A DNA stretch of 64,000 nt from Cupriavidus neocaledonicus (GCF_000372525.1 NZ_AQUR01000105.1:309202-373201); one strand, 5' to 3'; counted from the first letter of the stretch, positions 25,747 to 34,637 are shown. Translations and numbers: made by a program. The notes: generated by a model from the letters alone, not told the origin.

Positions 25747-28700
25747 TGAGCCAACCTCCACGCCTGGCTGGCATTGCCGCCGCCGTGAGCGCCGTCGTCA
25801 ACGCGCTGCTGGCGGGGCATGCGCATGCGCTGGTGATCCAGGACAACCTGAACGGGGTTTCGTCCTCTTACGACTGGGTGGCGCTGAATGGCGCGTGCCT
25901 GACCGCAGGCAATGGCACCGGCTCGATCCCGGGCTGTGCCGCGTCGAGCTTCACCTATTACCGGGACCGCAACTCGAAGCTGGTCGGGGGCGCCAGCGGC
26001 GCCGTGCCGGATGCCGCGGGCTACGGCGCGCTGCGGCTGACCAATGGCGACACGGCCGAGGGCGCGAACGGTGACAACCAGACCGGCGCGGTGGTGTCCC
26101 GCTTCACCTTCGGCATGCAGGAAGGGCTGCAGGTCACGTTCTCCACCGTCACCTACGGCGGCGACAACCTGCGCGGCACCGGCGCCGACGGCATCAGCTT
26201 CTACCTGGCCGACGGCAGCAAGAGCCCCACCGTCGGTGGACTGGGCGGCAGCCTGGGCTACAGCTGCTCGAACGTCAATGCCGCTTACGACGGCGTGGCC
26301 GGCGGCTATATCGGCATTGGCATCGACGAGTTCGGCAACTTCTCGAACAAGGCCGACAACACCGACTCGGGCCCGGCCTTCCAGGCCAACCGCATCAGCG
26401 TGCGCGGCTCGGGCGACACCAACTGGGCCGGCCTGCGCGCCGCCTATCCGGCCTATTACCCCGACGGCCTGAGCGCCAGCAAGCGCGCGCAGGCGGTGCA
26501 GAACACCTGTGCGCGCGGTTATGTGCAGGACTGGAGCAGCGGCAAGGACGGCGGCGATGTGCGGGGACGGCGGCTGGCCTACAACTACCGCATGCTCGGC
26601 ATCAGCGACCTGCCCGACAAGATCGCCAACCAGCAGGCGGTGTCGAGGCCCACGCGGGCCAGGGGAATCCCCATCGTCTATTCGCTCAAGCTGACCCAGA
26701 ACGGACTGCTGAGCATGTCCTACAGCTACAACGGCGGCGCGGCGACGCCGGTGATCACCGACCAGGACATCACGCAGGCCAACGGACCGGTGCCGGCGTC
26801 GCTGCGCTTCGGCTTTGCCGCGGGCACCGGCAGCGGCAGCAACGTGCACGAGATCACCTGCTTCAAGGCCGAGCCGGTGGGCCAGTCGAGCAGCTCGGCC
26901 GGCACCAACGTGCAGCAGTCGGCGCGGGTCGAGGCCGGCTCGCAGGTGTACCTGGCCTACTACCACCCGACCAACTGGTGGGGCGAGCTGAGCGCGCAGA
27001 ACCTGCTCTACGATCCCGCCACCGACTCGGTGTCGATCGCCACCGTGGCCAACTGGAACGCGCATTGCACGCTGACCGGCGGCCACTGCGCGGCGACCGG
27101 CACCGCGGTGGTGGCGCAGGCGCCGGACAGCCGCAGGATCCTGACCTGGAGCGGCAGCAGCGGCATTCCGCTGCGTTGGGACGCCAACCTGCCCGACGCG
27201 CAGAAGGCGAAGCTGAGCGCGGGCGATGCCGCGCCGGGCGGCGACCGCCTCGACTACCTGCGTGGGGACCGCAGCAAGGAGCTGACCGCGGCCGGCGCCG
27301 GGCTGTTCCGCAAGCGCACCGGCGTACTGGGCGACATCATCGATTCCAGCCCGGCCTGGGTCGGCGCGCCGTCATCGCCGTACAGCGGGCCGTGGACCGA
27401 TGCATTGTACAAGCGTGCCGGCCCGCCCGAGCCTGCCGGCAGCTATGACGCCTTCCGGCAAGCCAAGGCTCAGCGGCTCAACGTGGTCTATGTCGGCGCC
27501 AACGACGGGCTGCTGCACGGCTTCCGCTCCGGCTACTACAACGCGGCGGGGGCCTTCGTCGGCAATGACGCCAGCAAGCCCAACGACGGCCGCGAGGTGC
27601 TGGCCTACATGCCCGGCGCGGTGCTCGACACCATCCAGTCGACCCATGCGGCGCTGGCCTACAGTTCGCCGCAATACGTGCACAACCTGTTTGTCGATGC
27701 CACGCCCGGCACCGGCGACCTTTACTACGGCGGTGCCTGGCATACCTGGCTGGTCGGCGGGCTGGGGCCGGGCGCGAACCGCGGCGGCCCGCTCGCCAGC
27801 AAGACCGCGACGGCGACCGGCGGCGCGCTCTACGCGCTCGACGTGACCGATCCGGAGCGCTTCGGCGATACCCCGGCCGCGGCCAGCGCCACGGTGATCG
27901 GCGAGTGGAACAACACGCTGCAGTGCACCGGCGACAGCGCGTGCGGCGACAACCTCGGCAACACCTATGGCACGCCCGTGATCCGCCGCCTGCACAACGG
28001 CCAGTGGGCGGTGCTGTTCGGCAACGGGCTGGGCAGCAAGAGCGGCTCGGCCGGCCTGTTTATCATGCTGGTCGACCCGGCCGACGGTTCGCGCAGCTTC
28101 CGCTACCTCGGCACCGGCTACGGGCCGCAGCAGGACCCGGCCGGCGCCAACGGCAAGAACGGCATTGCCTATGTCACGCCGGCCGACCTCGATGGCGACC
28201 ACATCACCGACTACGTCTATGCCGGCGACGTGTTCGGCAACCTGTGGCGCTTCGACCTGACCTCGGACAATCCGGACCACTGGCGCGCCGGCAGCCGCCC
28301 GCTGATGCAGACCGGCGGCAAGCCCATCTCCACGAAAGTGGCGGTAGGCTCGGTGCCCGGCACGGGAACCGGCGCCGCGGCGATGCCGCGCGTGGTGGTG
28401 GCGTTCGGCACGGGCCGCCGGCTGGAGCAGACGCAGGGCAGCGAAGCGGTGTTCGAGCCGGGCGGGCAGGGGCTGTATGGCGTGTGGGACTGGGACATGG
28501 CGGGGTGGAACGCGGTGGCCGGCGCGCAGGCCCGCTATGCCTCGCTGGCCAGTGCCACCCGGCCCCTTTCCGCCGCCAACCTGACGCAGCAGTCGATTAC
28601 CGCCGAAGGGCGCGCGGCCGGCAGCACGGTCACGGTGCGCACGGTCAGCGCCGGCAAGGTGTGCTGGCAGGGCTCGAACGCCTGCGCCAGCGGCAACAAC

Positions 28701-29120
28701 AAGTACGGCTGGCAGCTGCCGCTGCCGCCGGCCACGCGCGAGCAGGTGATCTACAACCCGGTGATCGCCTACGGCATGGTGATCGTCAACACCACCATCC
28801 CGCCCGGTTCGGCGCTGTCACAGGCGCTGTCGTGCCATGCGGAGGTGCCGTCGGGCTTCACCATGGGCGTGTCGATGGGCTCGGGCGGCGCGGCCGCGCA
28901 GTCGTTCTTCAGCAGCACCGACGGCAGTACCTTCCCGCTGCTGAACAACGGCATCGTCAGCGGCATCGGCCTGAGCGGCACCGGCACGCCGTCGCTGGTG
29001 ACGGCGAAGAAGCGGCCCTACCTGGTGCAGCAGACCGTCGGCGGCAGCGGCGCCATCACCCAGATCAACCCCGGCGCCAACGGTGCCGGCGCCCGCCTCA
29101 ACTGGATCCGACTGCGCTGA
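25746..29120 (+). CDS. pilY1: PilY1-family pilus tip adhesin with N-terminal L-type lectin-like domain
   Basis: 1124 aa from the ATG at 25746 (a GTG lies one codon upstream). A signal peptide ends near residue 29 (AGHAHA). Residues about 30-375 look like a bacterial L-type (concanavalin-like) lectin domain: TGADGISFYLADGS, GGSLGYSCSN, GYIGIGIDEFGNFSNK and a closing LRFGFAAGTGSGSNVHEI. Residues about 560-1000 are the PilC/PilY1 beta-propeller, with YVGANDGLLHGFRSG, AYMPGAVLD and a calcium loop DLDGDHITDYVYAGDVFGN. It would sit at the pilus tip as adhesin or mechanosensor. Unlike P. aeruginosa PilY1 it has no von Willebrand A domain. Confidence 0.88.
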   Translation: MSQPPRLAGIAAAVSAVVNALLAGHAHALVIQDNLNGVSSSYDWVALNGACLTAGNGTGSIPGCAASSFTYYRDRNSKLVGGASGAVPDAAGYGALRLTNGDTAEGANGDNQTGAVVSRFTFGMQEGLQVTFSTVTYGGDNLRGTGADGISFYLADGSKSPTVGGLGGSLGYSCSNVNAAYDGVAGGYIGIGIDEFGNFSNKADNTDSGPAFQANRISVRGSGDTNWAGLRAAYPAYYPDGLSASKRAQAVQNTCARGYVQDWSSGKDGGDVRGRRLAYNYRMLGISDLPDKIANQQAVSRPTRARGIPIVYSLKLTQNGLLSMSYSYNGGAATPVITDQDITQANGPVPASLRFGFAAGTGSGSNVHEITCFKAEPVGQSSSSAGTNVQQSARVEAGSQVYLAYYHPTNWWGELSAQNLLYDPATDSVSIATVANWNAHCTLTGGHCAATGTAVVAQAPDSRRILTWSGSSGIPLRWDANLPDAQKAKLSAGDAAPGGDRLDYLRGDRSKELTAAGAGLFRKRTGVLGDIIDSSPAWVGAPSSPYSGPWTDALYKRAGPPEPAGSYDAFRQAKAQRLNVVYVGANDGLLHGFRSGYYNAAGAFVGNDASKPNDGREVLAYMPGAVLDTIQSTHAALAYSSPQYVHNLFVDATPGTGDLYYGGAWHTWLVGGLGPGANRGGPLASKTATATGGALYALDVTDPERFGDTPAAASATVIGEWNNTLQCTGDSACGDNLGNTYGTPVIRRLHNGQWAVLFGNGLGSKSGSAGLFIMLVDPADGSRSFRYLGTGYGPQQDPAGANGKNGIAYVTPADLDGDHITDYVYAGDVFGNLWRFDLTSDNPDHWRAGSRPLMQTGGKPISTKVAVGSVPGTGTGAAAMPRVVVAFGTGRRLEQTQGSEAVFEPGGQGLYGVWDWDMAGWNAVAGAQARYASLASATRPLSAANLTQQSITAEGRAAGSTVTVRTVSAGKVCWQGSNACASGNNKYGWQLPLPPATREQVIYNPVIAYGMVIVNTTIPPGSALSQALSCHAEVPSGFTMGVSMGSGGAAAQSFFSSTDGSTFPLLNNGIVSGIGLSGTGTPSLVTAKKRPYLVQQTVGGSGAITQINPGANGAGARLNWIRLR

Positions 29121-29125
29121 CGACC

Positions 29126-29584
29126 ATGAACCTGCCTGCCTTCCCGTCCTCGCGCCGTGCCGCCGCGGGCTTTACGCTGATCGAGCTGATGATCACGGTG
29201 GCGATTGCCGCGATCCTGGCCGCGATCGCCTATCCGGCCTATACGGAACACGTGCGCAAGTCGCGCCGCACCGACGCCAAGACCGCCTTGCTGGATCTGG
29301 CGGCGCGCCAGGAGCGCTTGTTCAGCACCCAGAACGTCTATGGCGGCACGCCTGCCGCGCTGGGATATGCCGGCGCGGCGTTCCCGGTGGCGATCCAGTC
29401 GGGCGGCCAGGCGTACTACCAGCTGACGGTGGTGGCCGGCAACCCGGCAACCAGCTATAGCGCGACGGCAACGCCGGTCGGCGCGCAGGCGGGGGACGAC
29501 TGCGGCAGCTACACCCTCAACCACCTGGGGCTGCAGGGGAACACGGGGATGCGCGCCGGCGTGGCGTCGGCGCAGTGCTGGTAG
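29126..29584 (+). CDS. pilE: Type IV pilin PilE-like (minor or major pilin)
   Basis: 152 aa. Canonical prepilin site AAG/FTLIELMITVAIAAILAAIA after a 15-residue leader. Followed by YPAYTEHVRKSRRTDAKTAL, typical of the PilE/ComP-type pilins encoded at the end of minor-pilin operons, and a C-terminal disulfide pair (DDCGSY, AQCW). Last gene of the rightward operon, 5 bases after pilY1. Confidence 0.88.
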   Translation: MNLPAFPSSRRAAAGFTLIELMITVAIAAILAAIAYPAYTEHVRKSRRTDAKTALLDLAARQERLFSTQNVYGGTPAALGYAGAAFPVAIQSGGQAYYQLTVVAGNPATSYSATATPVGAQAGDDCGSYTLNHLGLQGNTGMRAGVASAQCW

Positions 29585-29599
29585 CGGAAAGCGCGGGCG

Positions 29600-30064
29600 T
29601 CAGCGCTTGCCGCTGCCGGCGGTGACTTCGGCCAGCACGTCCGAGAATTCGGACACGTCTTCAAAGCTGCGGTAGACCGAGGCGAAGCGGATATAGGCGA
29701 TCTTGTCGAGCTTGCGCAGCTCGCGCATCACCAGTTCGCCGACCTGGCTGCTGGGGATTTCCTTCTCGCCCAGCGCCAGCAGCTTTTCTTCGATACGGGT
29801 GATGGCTTCGTCGATGGCTTCGGCCGAGACCGGGCGCTTGCGCAACGCCAGGCGCATCGAATCCTTCAGCTTGGCGCGGGCGTAGTCCACGCGCGAGCCG
29901 TTTTTCTTGACGATGGCGGGAAAGAACAGCTCGATCCGCTCATAGGTGGTGAAGCGGCGGTCGCAGGCTTCGCAGCGGCGGCGCCGGCGCACGGCATCGC
30001 CGTCTTCCGACATGCGGGTGTCGAGAACCTGGGTATTGGAATGACCGCAAAAGGGGCATTTCAT
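29600..30064 (-). CDS. nrdR: Transcriptional repressor NrdR
   Basis: 154 aa. Zinc-ribbon and ATP-cone repressor of ribonucleotide reductase genes. The zinc ribbon is at the N-terminus ([17 protein letters not shown] then [13 protein letters not shown]), and the ATP-cone follows (VVKKNGSR-type segment [20 protein letters not shown]). Located downstream of glyA on the same strand, the usual betaproteobacterial order. Converges with pilE, leaving only 15 bases between the two stops. Confidence 0.96.
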
Positions 30065-30140
30065 GCCGGACCACCTTCAGTTGAACCCCGTTGCCTTGTC
30101 CGTGTTGTCGTTCTGCGGCGGCGGGGCGGGTTGGCGAGAC

Positions 30141-30210
30141 CCGCGCTCCGCGCCGGAGTGGCGCGGAGCGCGGAGCTGCCGGCCGCCCCTGCGCGTGCGC
30201 ACGGGCGGCC
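30141..30210. repeat. Two strong hairpins between glyA and nrdR
   Basis: First hairpin: CCGCGCTCCGCGCC (30141-30154) pairs perfectly with GGCGCGGAGCGCGG (30160-30173), a 14-bp stem with a 5-base loop. Second: GGCCGCCC (30181-30188) pairs with GGGCGGCC (30203-30210), enclosing a TGCGC-GT-GCGCA stem. Neither has a T-run, so they may act as mRNA processing or stability elements or as a weak terminator between the two genes. Confidence 0.6.
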
Positions 30211-30218
30211 TGTCAGCG

Positions 30219-31466
30219 TCAGCCGTAGACCGGGAAACGCTTGGTCAGGGCCGACACCTGCTCGCGCACCGCGGCGATGTTGGCGGCGTCGTGCGGGTTG
30301 TCGAGCACGTCGGCGATCAGGTTGCCGACGATGCGCGCTTCTTCTTCCTTGAATCCGCGCGTAGTCATGGCCGGCGAGCCGACGCGGATGCCGGAGGTGA
30401 CGAACGGCTTTTCCGGATCGTTCGGAATCGCGTTCTTGTTCACGGTCAGGTGCGCCTCGCCCAGGATGCGCTCGGCTTCCTTGCCGGTGATGTTCTTGGC
30501 GCGCAGGTCGACCAGCATCACGTGGCTCTCGGTGCGGCCCGAGACGATGCGCAGGCCGCGCGCGATCAGGGTCTCGGCCAGCACCGCGGCGTTCTTTACC
30601 ACCTGCTGCTGGTAGGCCTTGAATTCCGGCGTCAGCGCTTCCTTGAACGCCACCGCCTTGCCGGCGATCACATGCATCAGCGGGCCGCCCTGGATGCCGG
30701 GGAAGATCGACGAGTTGATCGCCTTCTCGTGCTCCGCCTTCATCAGGATCACGCCGCCGCGCGGGCCGCGCAGGCTCTTGTGCGTGGTGGTGGTGACGAA
30801 GTCGGCGTGCGGCACCGGGTTCGGGTAGACGCCCGCGGCGATGAGGCCGGCATAGTGGGCCATGTCGACCATGAAGTAGGCACCGATCGACTTGGCCACC
30901 TTGCCGATGCGCTCGAAGTCGATGCGCAGCGCGAAGGCCGAGGCGCCGGCGATGATCAGCTTGGGTTTCTTCTCTTGCGCCAGCTTTTCGAGCGCGTCGT
31001 AGTCGATGTCTTCCTGGGCGTTGAGGCCGTAGCTGACCACGTTGAACCACTTGCCGCTCATGTTCAGCGCCATGCCGTGGGTCAGGTGGCCGCCTTCGGC
31101 CAGGCTCATGCCCATGATGGTGTCGCCCGGCTTGAGCACGGCGAAATACACGCCCTGGTTGGCCTGCGAGCCCGAGTTGGGCTGCACGTTGGCGGCCTCG
31201 GCGCCGAACAGCTGCTTGACGCGGTCAATGGCCAGCTGCTCGACGATGTCGACGTACTCGCAACCGCCGTAGTAGCGCTTGCCGGGATAGCCCTCGGCGT
31301 ACTTGTTGGTCAGCTGCGAACCCTGCGCGGCCATCACCGCGGGCGAGGTGTAGTTCTCGGAGGCGATCAGCTCGATGTGGTCTTCCTGGCGCTGGTTTTC
31401 CTGCTGGATGGCGGCAAAGACCTCGGGGTCGATCTGGTCGATCGTAAAACGGCTGCGTTCGAACAT
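30219..31466 (-). CDS. glyA: Serine hydroxymethyltransferase
   Basis: 415 aa. PLP enzyme interconverting serine and glycine with tetrahydrofolate, the main one-carbon source. Conserved features: ELIASENYTSP near residue 30, YPGKRYYGGCEYVD, the PLP-lysine motif VTTTTHKSLRGPRGG in the middle, and MLVDLRAKNITGKEAE. The ATG at 31466 gives the standard MFERSRFTIDQIDPEVF start; the longer open frame upstream is low-complexity. Confidence 0.97.
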   Translation of the reverse strand: MFERSRFTIDQIDPEVFAAIQQENQRQEDHIELIASENYTSPAVMAAQGSQLTNKYAEGYPGKRYYGGCEYVDIVEQLAIDRVKQLFGAEAANVQPNSGSQANQGVYFAVLKPGDTIMGMSLAEGGHLTHGMALNMSGKWFNVVSYGLNAQEDIDYDALEKLAQEKKPKLIIAGASAFALRIDFERIGKVAKSIGAYFMVDMAHYAGLIAAGVYPNPVPHADFVTTTTHKSLRGPRGGVILMKAEHEKAINSSIFPGIQGGPLMHVIAGKAVAFKEALTPEFKAYQQQVVKNAAVLAETLIARGLRIVSGRTESHVMLVDLRAKNITGKEAERILGEAHLTVNKNAIPNDPEKPFVTSGIRVGSPAMTTRGFKEEEARIVGNLIADVLDNPHDAANIAAVREQVSALTKRFPVYG

Positions 31467-31881
31467 GGCGAAACTCGTCTGAAAAAAGGGAATCCGATGC
31501 GGGCATCGGGGGTAGGGCGCGCGGGGAAGGCTAGCGGCGACCGGCACCGGCGGCGGTTTGGCCGTCGGCGCAGGGCGCACCCTGCTTCCCATTCGCTGCC
31601 CAGGCGAGCGGCAGGCATGACTCGCGTCAACGCCATGGCGTCTGGAAACTTCACGCCAGAGAACTTGCGCTTCCTCGTGGTAGTACCCACTGACTTCGCC
31701 AGTCGCGCAAGATGGAATGGTTGCGCGCAGTGTAGCGCGAGGCGGCCGCCCGCCGCAAGCCGTGAACCCGCCAGACAAGCGCTGGCAAGGGCTGGCGCGG
31801 CCCTGGCCAGCAACTTGCTGTTGCAAAGTCGTCCTGCGGGTTTACACGAAACGGGTATCGCTCTCCGTTACAATCGCGGCC
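31467..31881. other. Divergent intergenic region glyA / ybgC
   Basis: 415 bases that should hold the promoters of glyA (leftward) and of the ybgC-tol operon (rightward). Apart from the -10-like element close to ybgC I see no consensus promoter pair, no riboswitch signature and no credible small gene. Confidence 0.5.
31869..31874 (+). promoter_or_regulatory. Candidate -10 element of the ybgC-tol operon
   Basis: TACAAT ends 7 bases before the ybgC ATG. No good -35 lies at the right distance. If used, transcription would start almost at the start codon, giving a leaderless or near-leaderless mRNA. Confidence 0.4.
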
Positions 31882-32286
31882 ATGACAAACTTTGTCTGGA
31901 CCCTGCGGGTGTACTGGGAAGACACCGATGCAGGCGGCGTAGTGTTCTACGCCAACTACCTCAAGTTCTTCGAGCGTGCCCGCACCGAGTGGCTGCGCTC
32001 GCTCGGCATCGAACAGCAGGCGCTCGCCGACCAGGCAGGCGTGGTGTTCATCGTCCGCAGTACGGCGGTGGACTACAATGCGCCCGCCCGGCTGGACGAC
32101 CAGCTTGAGATCCGCACGCGCATCGACCGGGTCGGCCCGGCTTCGGTGCAGTTCACCCAGCAAGCCTGGCGTGGCGAGCTGATGCTGGCGACCGGCGCGA
32201 TCCGCGTTGGCTGCGTCGACAAAAGCACTTTCCGTCCCGCCCCGATCCCCGACCCCGTTCTAGCCACCATCAAGTCAGCACGATGA
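31882..32286 (+). CDS. ybgC: Tol-Pal system-associated acyl-CoA thioesterase
   Basis: 134 aa hot-dog-fold thioesterase. The catalytic motif YWEDTDAGGVVFYANYLKFFE is at residues 10-30, with the active Asp. The rest (RARTEWLRSLG, AARLDDQLEI-like APARLDDQLEIRTR) matches the YbgC/4-hydroxybenzoyl-CoA thioesterase family. It is the standard first gene of the tol operon, and its stop overlaps tolQ (ATGA). The frame is open back to 31717, but homology starts at MTNFVWTLR. Confidence 0.95.
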   Translation: MTNFVWTLRVYWEDTDAGGVVFYANYLKFFERARTEWLRSLGIEQQALADQAGVVFIVRSTAVDYNAPARLDDQLEIRTRIDRVGPASVQFTQQAWRGELMLATGAIRVGCVDKSTFRPAPIPDPVLATIKSAR

Positions 32287-32966
32287 ATCCCGTGACCGTC
32301 ACGCAAGACATGTCGATCGTAACGCTGGTGCTCCACGCCAGCGTGCTGGCACAGGCCGTCATGGCGCTGTTGCTCGTCATGTCGCTGTTTTCGTGGACCT
32401 ATATCTTCCGCAAGCACCTGGCGGTGCGTTCGGCGCGTACCCAGACCGAAGGCTTCGAGCGCGACTTCTGGGCCGGCGGCGACCTGCAGGCGCTCTATAA
32501 CAGTGCCGTCAACAACCGCCACAACACCGGTGCGCTGGAGCGGATCTTCGAATCGGGCATGGGCGAGTTCCTGAAGGCGCGCGAGCGCGGCAACGAGGCC
32601 GGCGCGCTGCTCGACGCCGCCCGCCGTGCCATGCGCGCGGCCTACCAGCGCGAGATGGACGTGCTGGAATCGCATTTGCCCTTTCTGGCATCGGTGGGTT
32701 CGGTGAGCCCGTATATCGGCCTGTTCGGCACGGTGTGGGGGATCATGAACGCGTTCCGTGGGCTGTCGAATGTGCAGCAGGCGACGCTTGCGTCGGTGGC
32801 GCCCGGCATTGCCGAGGCTCTGGTGGCGACCGCGATCGGCCTGTTCGCGGCGATTCCGGCGGTGATCGCCTACAACCGCTATGCCACCGAAATCGATCGC
32901 CTGGCGATCCGCTTCGAGAGCTTCATGGAAGAGTTCCTGAACATCCTGCAGCGCCAGACCCGCTAA
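32283..32966 (+). CDS. tolQ: Tol-Pal system proton-channel subunit TolQ
   Basis: 227 aa inner-membrane protein of the MotA/TolQ/ExbB family that uses the proton gradient to power Tol-Pal during cell constriction. Three membrane segments: one near residues 15-40 and two in the C-terminal half. Signature: LASVGSVSPYIGLFGTVWGI and IAEALVATAIGLFAAIPAVI. Confidence 0.97.
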   Translation: MNPVTVTQDMSIVTLVLHASVLAQAVMALLLVMSLFSWTYIFRKHLAVRSARTQTEGFERDFWAGGDLQALYNSAVNNRHNTGALERIFESGMGEFLKARERGNEAGALLDAARRAMRAAYQREMDVLESHLPFLASVGSVSPYIGLFGTVWGIMNAFRGLSNVQQATLASVAPGIAEALVATAIGLFAAIPAVIAYNRYATEIDRLAIRFESFMEEFLNILQRQTR

Positions 32967-33026
32967 CCGTATCCCCTATCCACGGTCCGGGCGAACGCCC
33001 GGGCCGGCGTATCCAGGAGTCCTGCA

Positions 33027-33470
33027 ATGGCAGCCATTCAGCGCCGCGGCGGCTCGCGCCGCCGGGCCAGCGCCGAGATCAACGTCGTGCCGTATATCGA
33101 TGTCATGCTCGTGCTGCTGGTCATCTTCATGGTGGCCGCGCCGATCGTCAGCCCAGCCACCGTCGACCTGCCCACCGTGGCCAATGCCACGCCGCAGCAG
33201 AAGGCGCCCCCGATCGTCGTCACCGTGCATGAAGACGGCCAGCTCACCGCGCGCGGCAAGGACAACGCAGGCAATGCCTTCGAACGCAAGCTCGACAAGC
33301 AGGGCCTGCTGGACTTCGTACACCAGCGCCAGAACGAGAATCCGGACCAGCCGGTGGTGATCGCCGCCGACCGCGCGGTCAAGTACGAGGCGGTGCTGGA
33401 CGTGATGTCGGTCCTGAAAGCCGACGGCGTCAAGCGCGTGGGCCTGATGGTCAAGTCCAAGACCTCCTGA
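33027..33470 (+). CDS. tolR: Tol-Pal system protein TolR
   Basis: 147 aa of the ExbD/TolR family. A basic N-terminus is followed by one membrane helix carrying the essential Asp (EINVVPYIDVMLVLLVIFMV, Asp in YIDVML near residue 24), then a periplasmic domain ending VLKADGVKRVGLMVK. Partner of TolQ in the proton-driven stator. The 60-base gap after tolQ contains a GGCGAACGCCC-type hairpin but no promoter that I can identify. Confidence 0.97.
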   Translation: MAAIQRRGGSRRRASAEINVVPYIDVMLVLLVIFMVAAPIVSPATVDLPTVANATPQQKAPPIVVTVHEDGQLTARGKDNAGNAFERKLDKQGLLDFVHQRQNENPDQPVVIAADRAVKYEAVLDVMSVLKADGVKRVGLMVKSKTS

Positions 33471-33506
33471 CGTATTGAAGCCCCTATCCGATTGCCGTTG
33501 CGCTTG

Positions 33507-34637
33507 ATGACGACCGCCGCCGCCTATCCCTACCAGCCGGTCAAGGAGCGGGGAACCCTGCGTTCCTTCCTGCTCGCGCTGCTCATGCACCTGCTGCTCG
33601 CCGTGGTGCTGTACTACGGCGTGAGCTGGCAGAGCAGCACCCCGGTCGGGGCCGAGGCCGAACTGTGGGAGGAAATCCCCGCCGCCACCGCACCCCCGCA
33701 GCTGCCGCCGCGGCCGCAGCCGCAGCCAGAGCCCGAGCCGGTGGTGCAGCCGCGTCCGGCGCCGCCGCCGCCCCAGGTGAAGAGCAAGGTCGAGGACGAC
33801 GCCGATATCGCGCTGGAGCAGAAGAAGCGCCGCGCCGAGGCGGCCGCGCGCGAAGAAGCCGAGCGCAAGGAAGCGGCACGCAAGGACGCAGAGCGCAAGG
33901 AAGAAGCGCGCAAGGAAGAAGCACGCAAGGAAGAAGCACGCAAGGAAGAAGCACGCAAGGACGCCCTGCGCAAGGAGGCGGAGCGCAAGGAGGCCGACCG
34001 CAAGGAAGCCGAGCGGCGCGAGGCCGAGCGCAAGGAAGCGCAGCGCAAGGAAGACGCGAAGAAAAAGGCCGCGCAGCAGGAGCAGGAGCGCAAGGAACAG
34101 GCCGAGCGCGAACGCAAGGAAGCCGCCGAGGCCAAGGCCAGGGCGCAGGCCGATGCCAAGGCCAAGGCCCAGGCCGACGCCAAGGCGAAAGCCCAGGCCG
34201 ACGCCAAGGCCAAGGCGGATGCCGACGCCAAGGCCAAGCGCGAAGCTGCTGCCAACGCCCAGCGCAAGAGCGAGCTGGCGCGCCTGCAGGCGCTGGCCGG
34301 CGGCTCGGGCGCAGGCGGTGGCGGGGTCGGCAATGCGGCCGGCGCCGGTGCCGGCGGTGGCGGCAAGGCTTCGCCCGGCTATGCCGATCGCGTGCGGCGC
34401 CGCGTCAAGCCGAACATCGTCTTTACCGAGGACGTGCCGGGCAACCCGACCGCGGTGGTCTCGGTGCAGCTGGCCCCGGACGGTTCGCTGCTGTCGGCGC
34501 GGCTGTCCAAGTCCAGCGGCAACTCCGGCTGGGACAATGCCGTGCTGCGCGCGGTGGAGCGTTCCGATCCGCTGCCGCGCGACGAGAACGGCAAGGCGCC
34601 GGCCAGCTTCACCATTACCTTCCGGCCGAAGGACTGA
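33507..34637 (+). CDS. tolA: Cell envelope integrity protein TolA
   Basis: 376 aa. One N-terminal membrane helix (FLLALLMHLLLAVVLYYG near residue 25), a Pro-rich linker (residues about 60-90), a very long Lys/Glu/Ala coiled-coil region (about 95-260), then a C-terminal domain (YADRVRRRVKPNIVF, TAVVSVQLAPDGSLLSARL) of the TonB/TolA fold that contacts Pal and TolB. ATG 33507 is chosen over upstream TTG codons. The coiled coil contains an exact short DNA repeat that could vary in length. Confidence 0.95.
   Translation: MTTAAAYPYQPVKERGTLRSFLLALLMHLLLAVVLYYGVSWQSSTPVGAEAELWEEIPAATAPPQLPPRPQPQPEPEPVVQPRPAPPPPQVKSKVEDDADIALEQKKRRAEAAAREEAERKEAARKDAERKEEARKEEARKEEARKEEARKDALRKEAERKEADRKEAERREAERKEAQRKEDAKKKAAQQEQERKEQAERERKEAAEAKARAQADAKAKAQADAKAKAQADAKAKADADAKAKREAAANAQRKSELARLQALAGGSGAGGGGVGNAAGAGAGGGGKASPGYADRVRRRVKPNIVFTEDVPGNPTAVVSVQLAPDGSLLSARLSKSSGNSGWDNAVLRAVERSDPLPRDENGKAPASFTITFRPKD
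33894..33953 (+). repeat. 15-bp tandem repeat within tolA (four copies)
   Basis: Unit CGCAAGGAAGAAGCA repeated four times (first copy ends in G rather than A), encoding the pentapeptide RKEEA. Partial copies flank it. Being a multiple of three, copy-number changes would alter the coiled-coil length without a frameshift. Confidence 0.9.

Noticed and set aside
31717..31881. N-terminal extension of YbgC from the open frame
   Set aside because: The extra residues are low-complexity and the conserved family start is at the ATG at 31882.
33840..34260. CRISPR-like array in the repeated tolA region
   Set aside because: The repeats are contiguous, without spacers, and encode a regular coiled coil.
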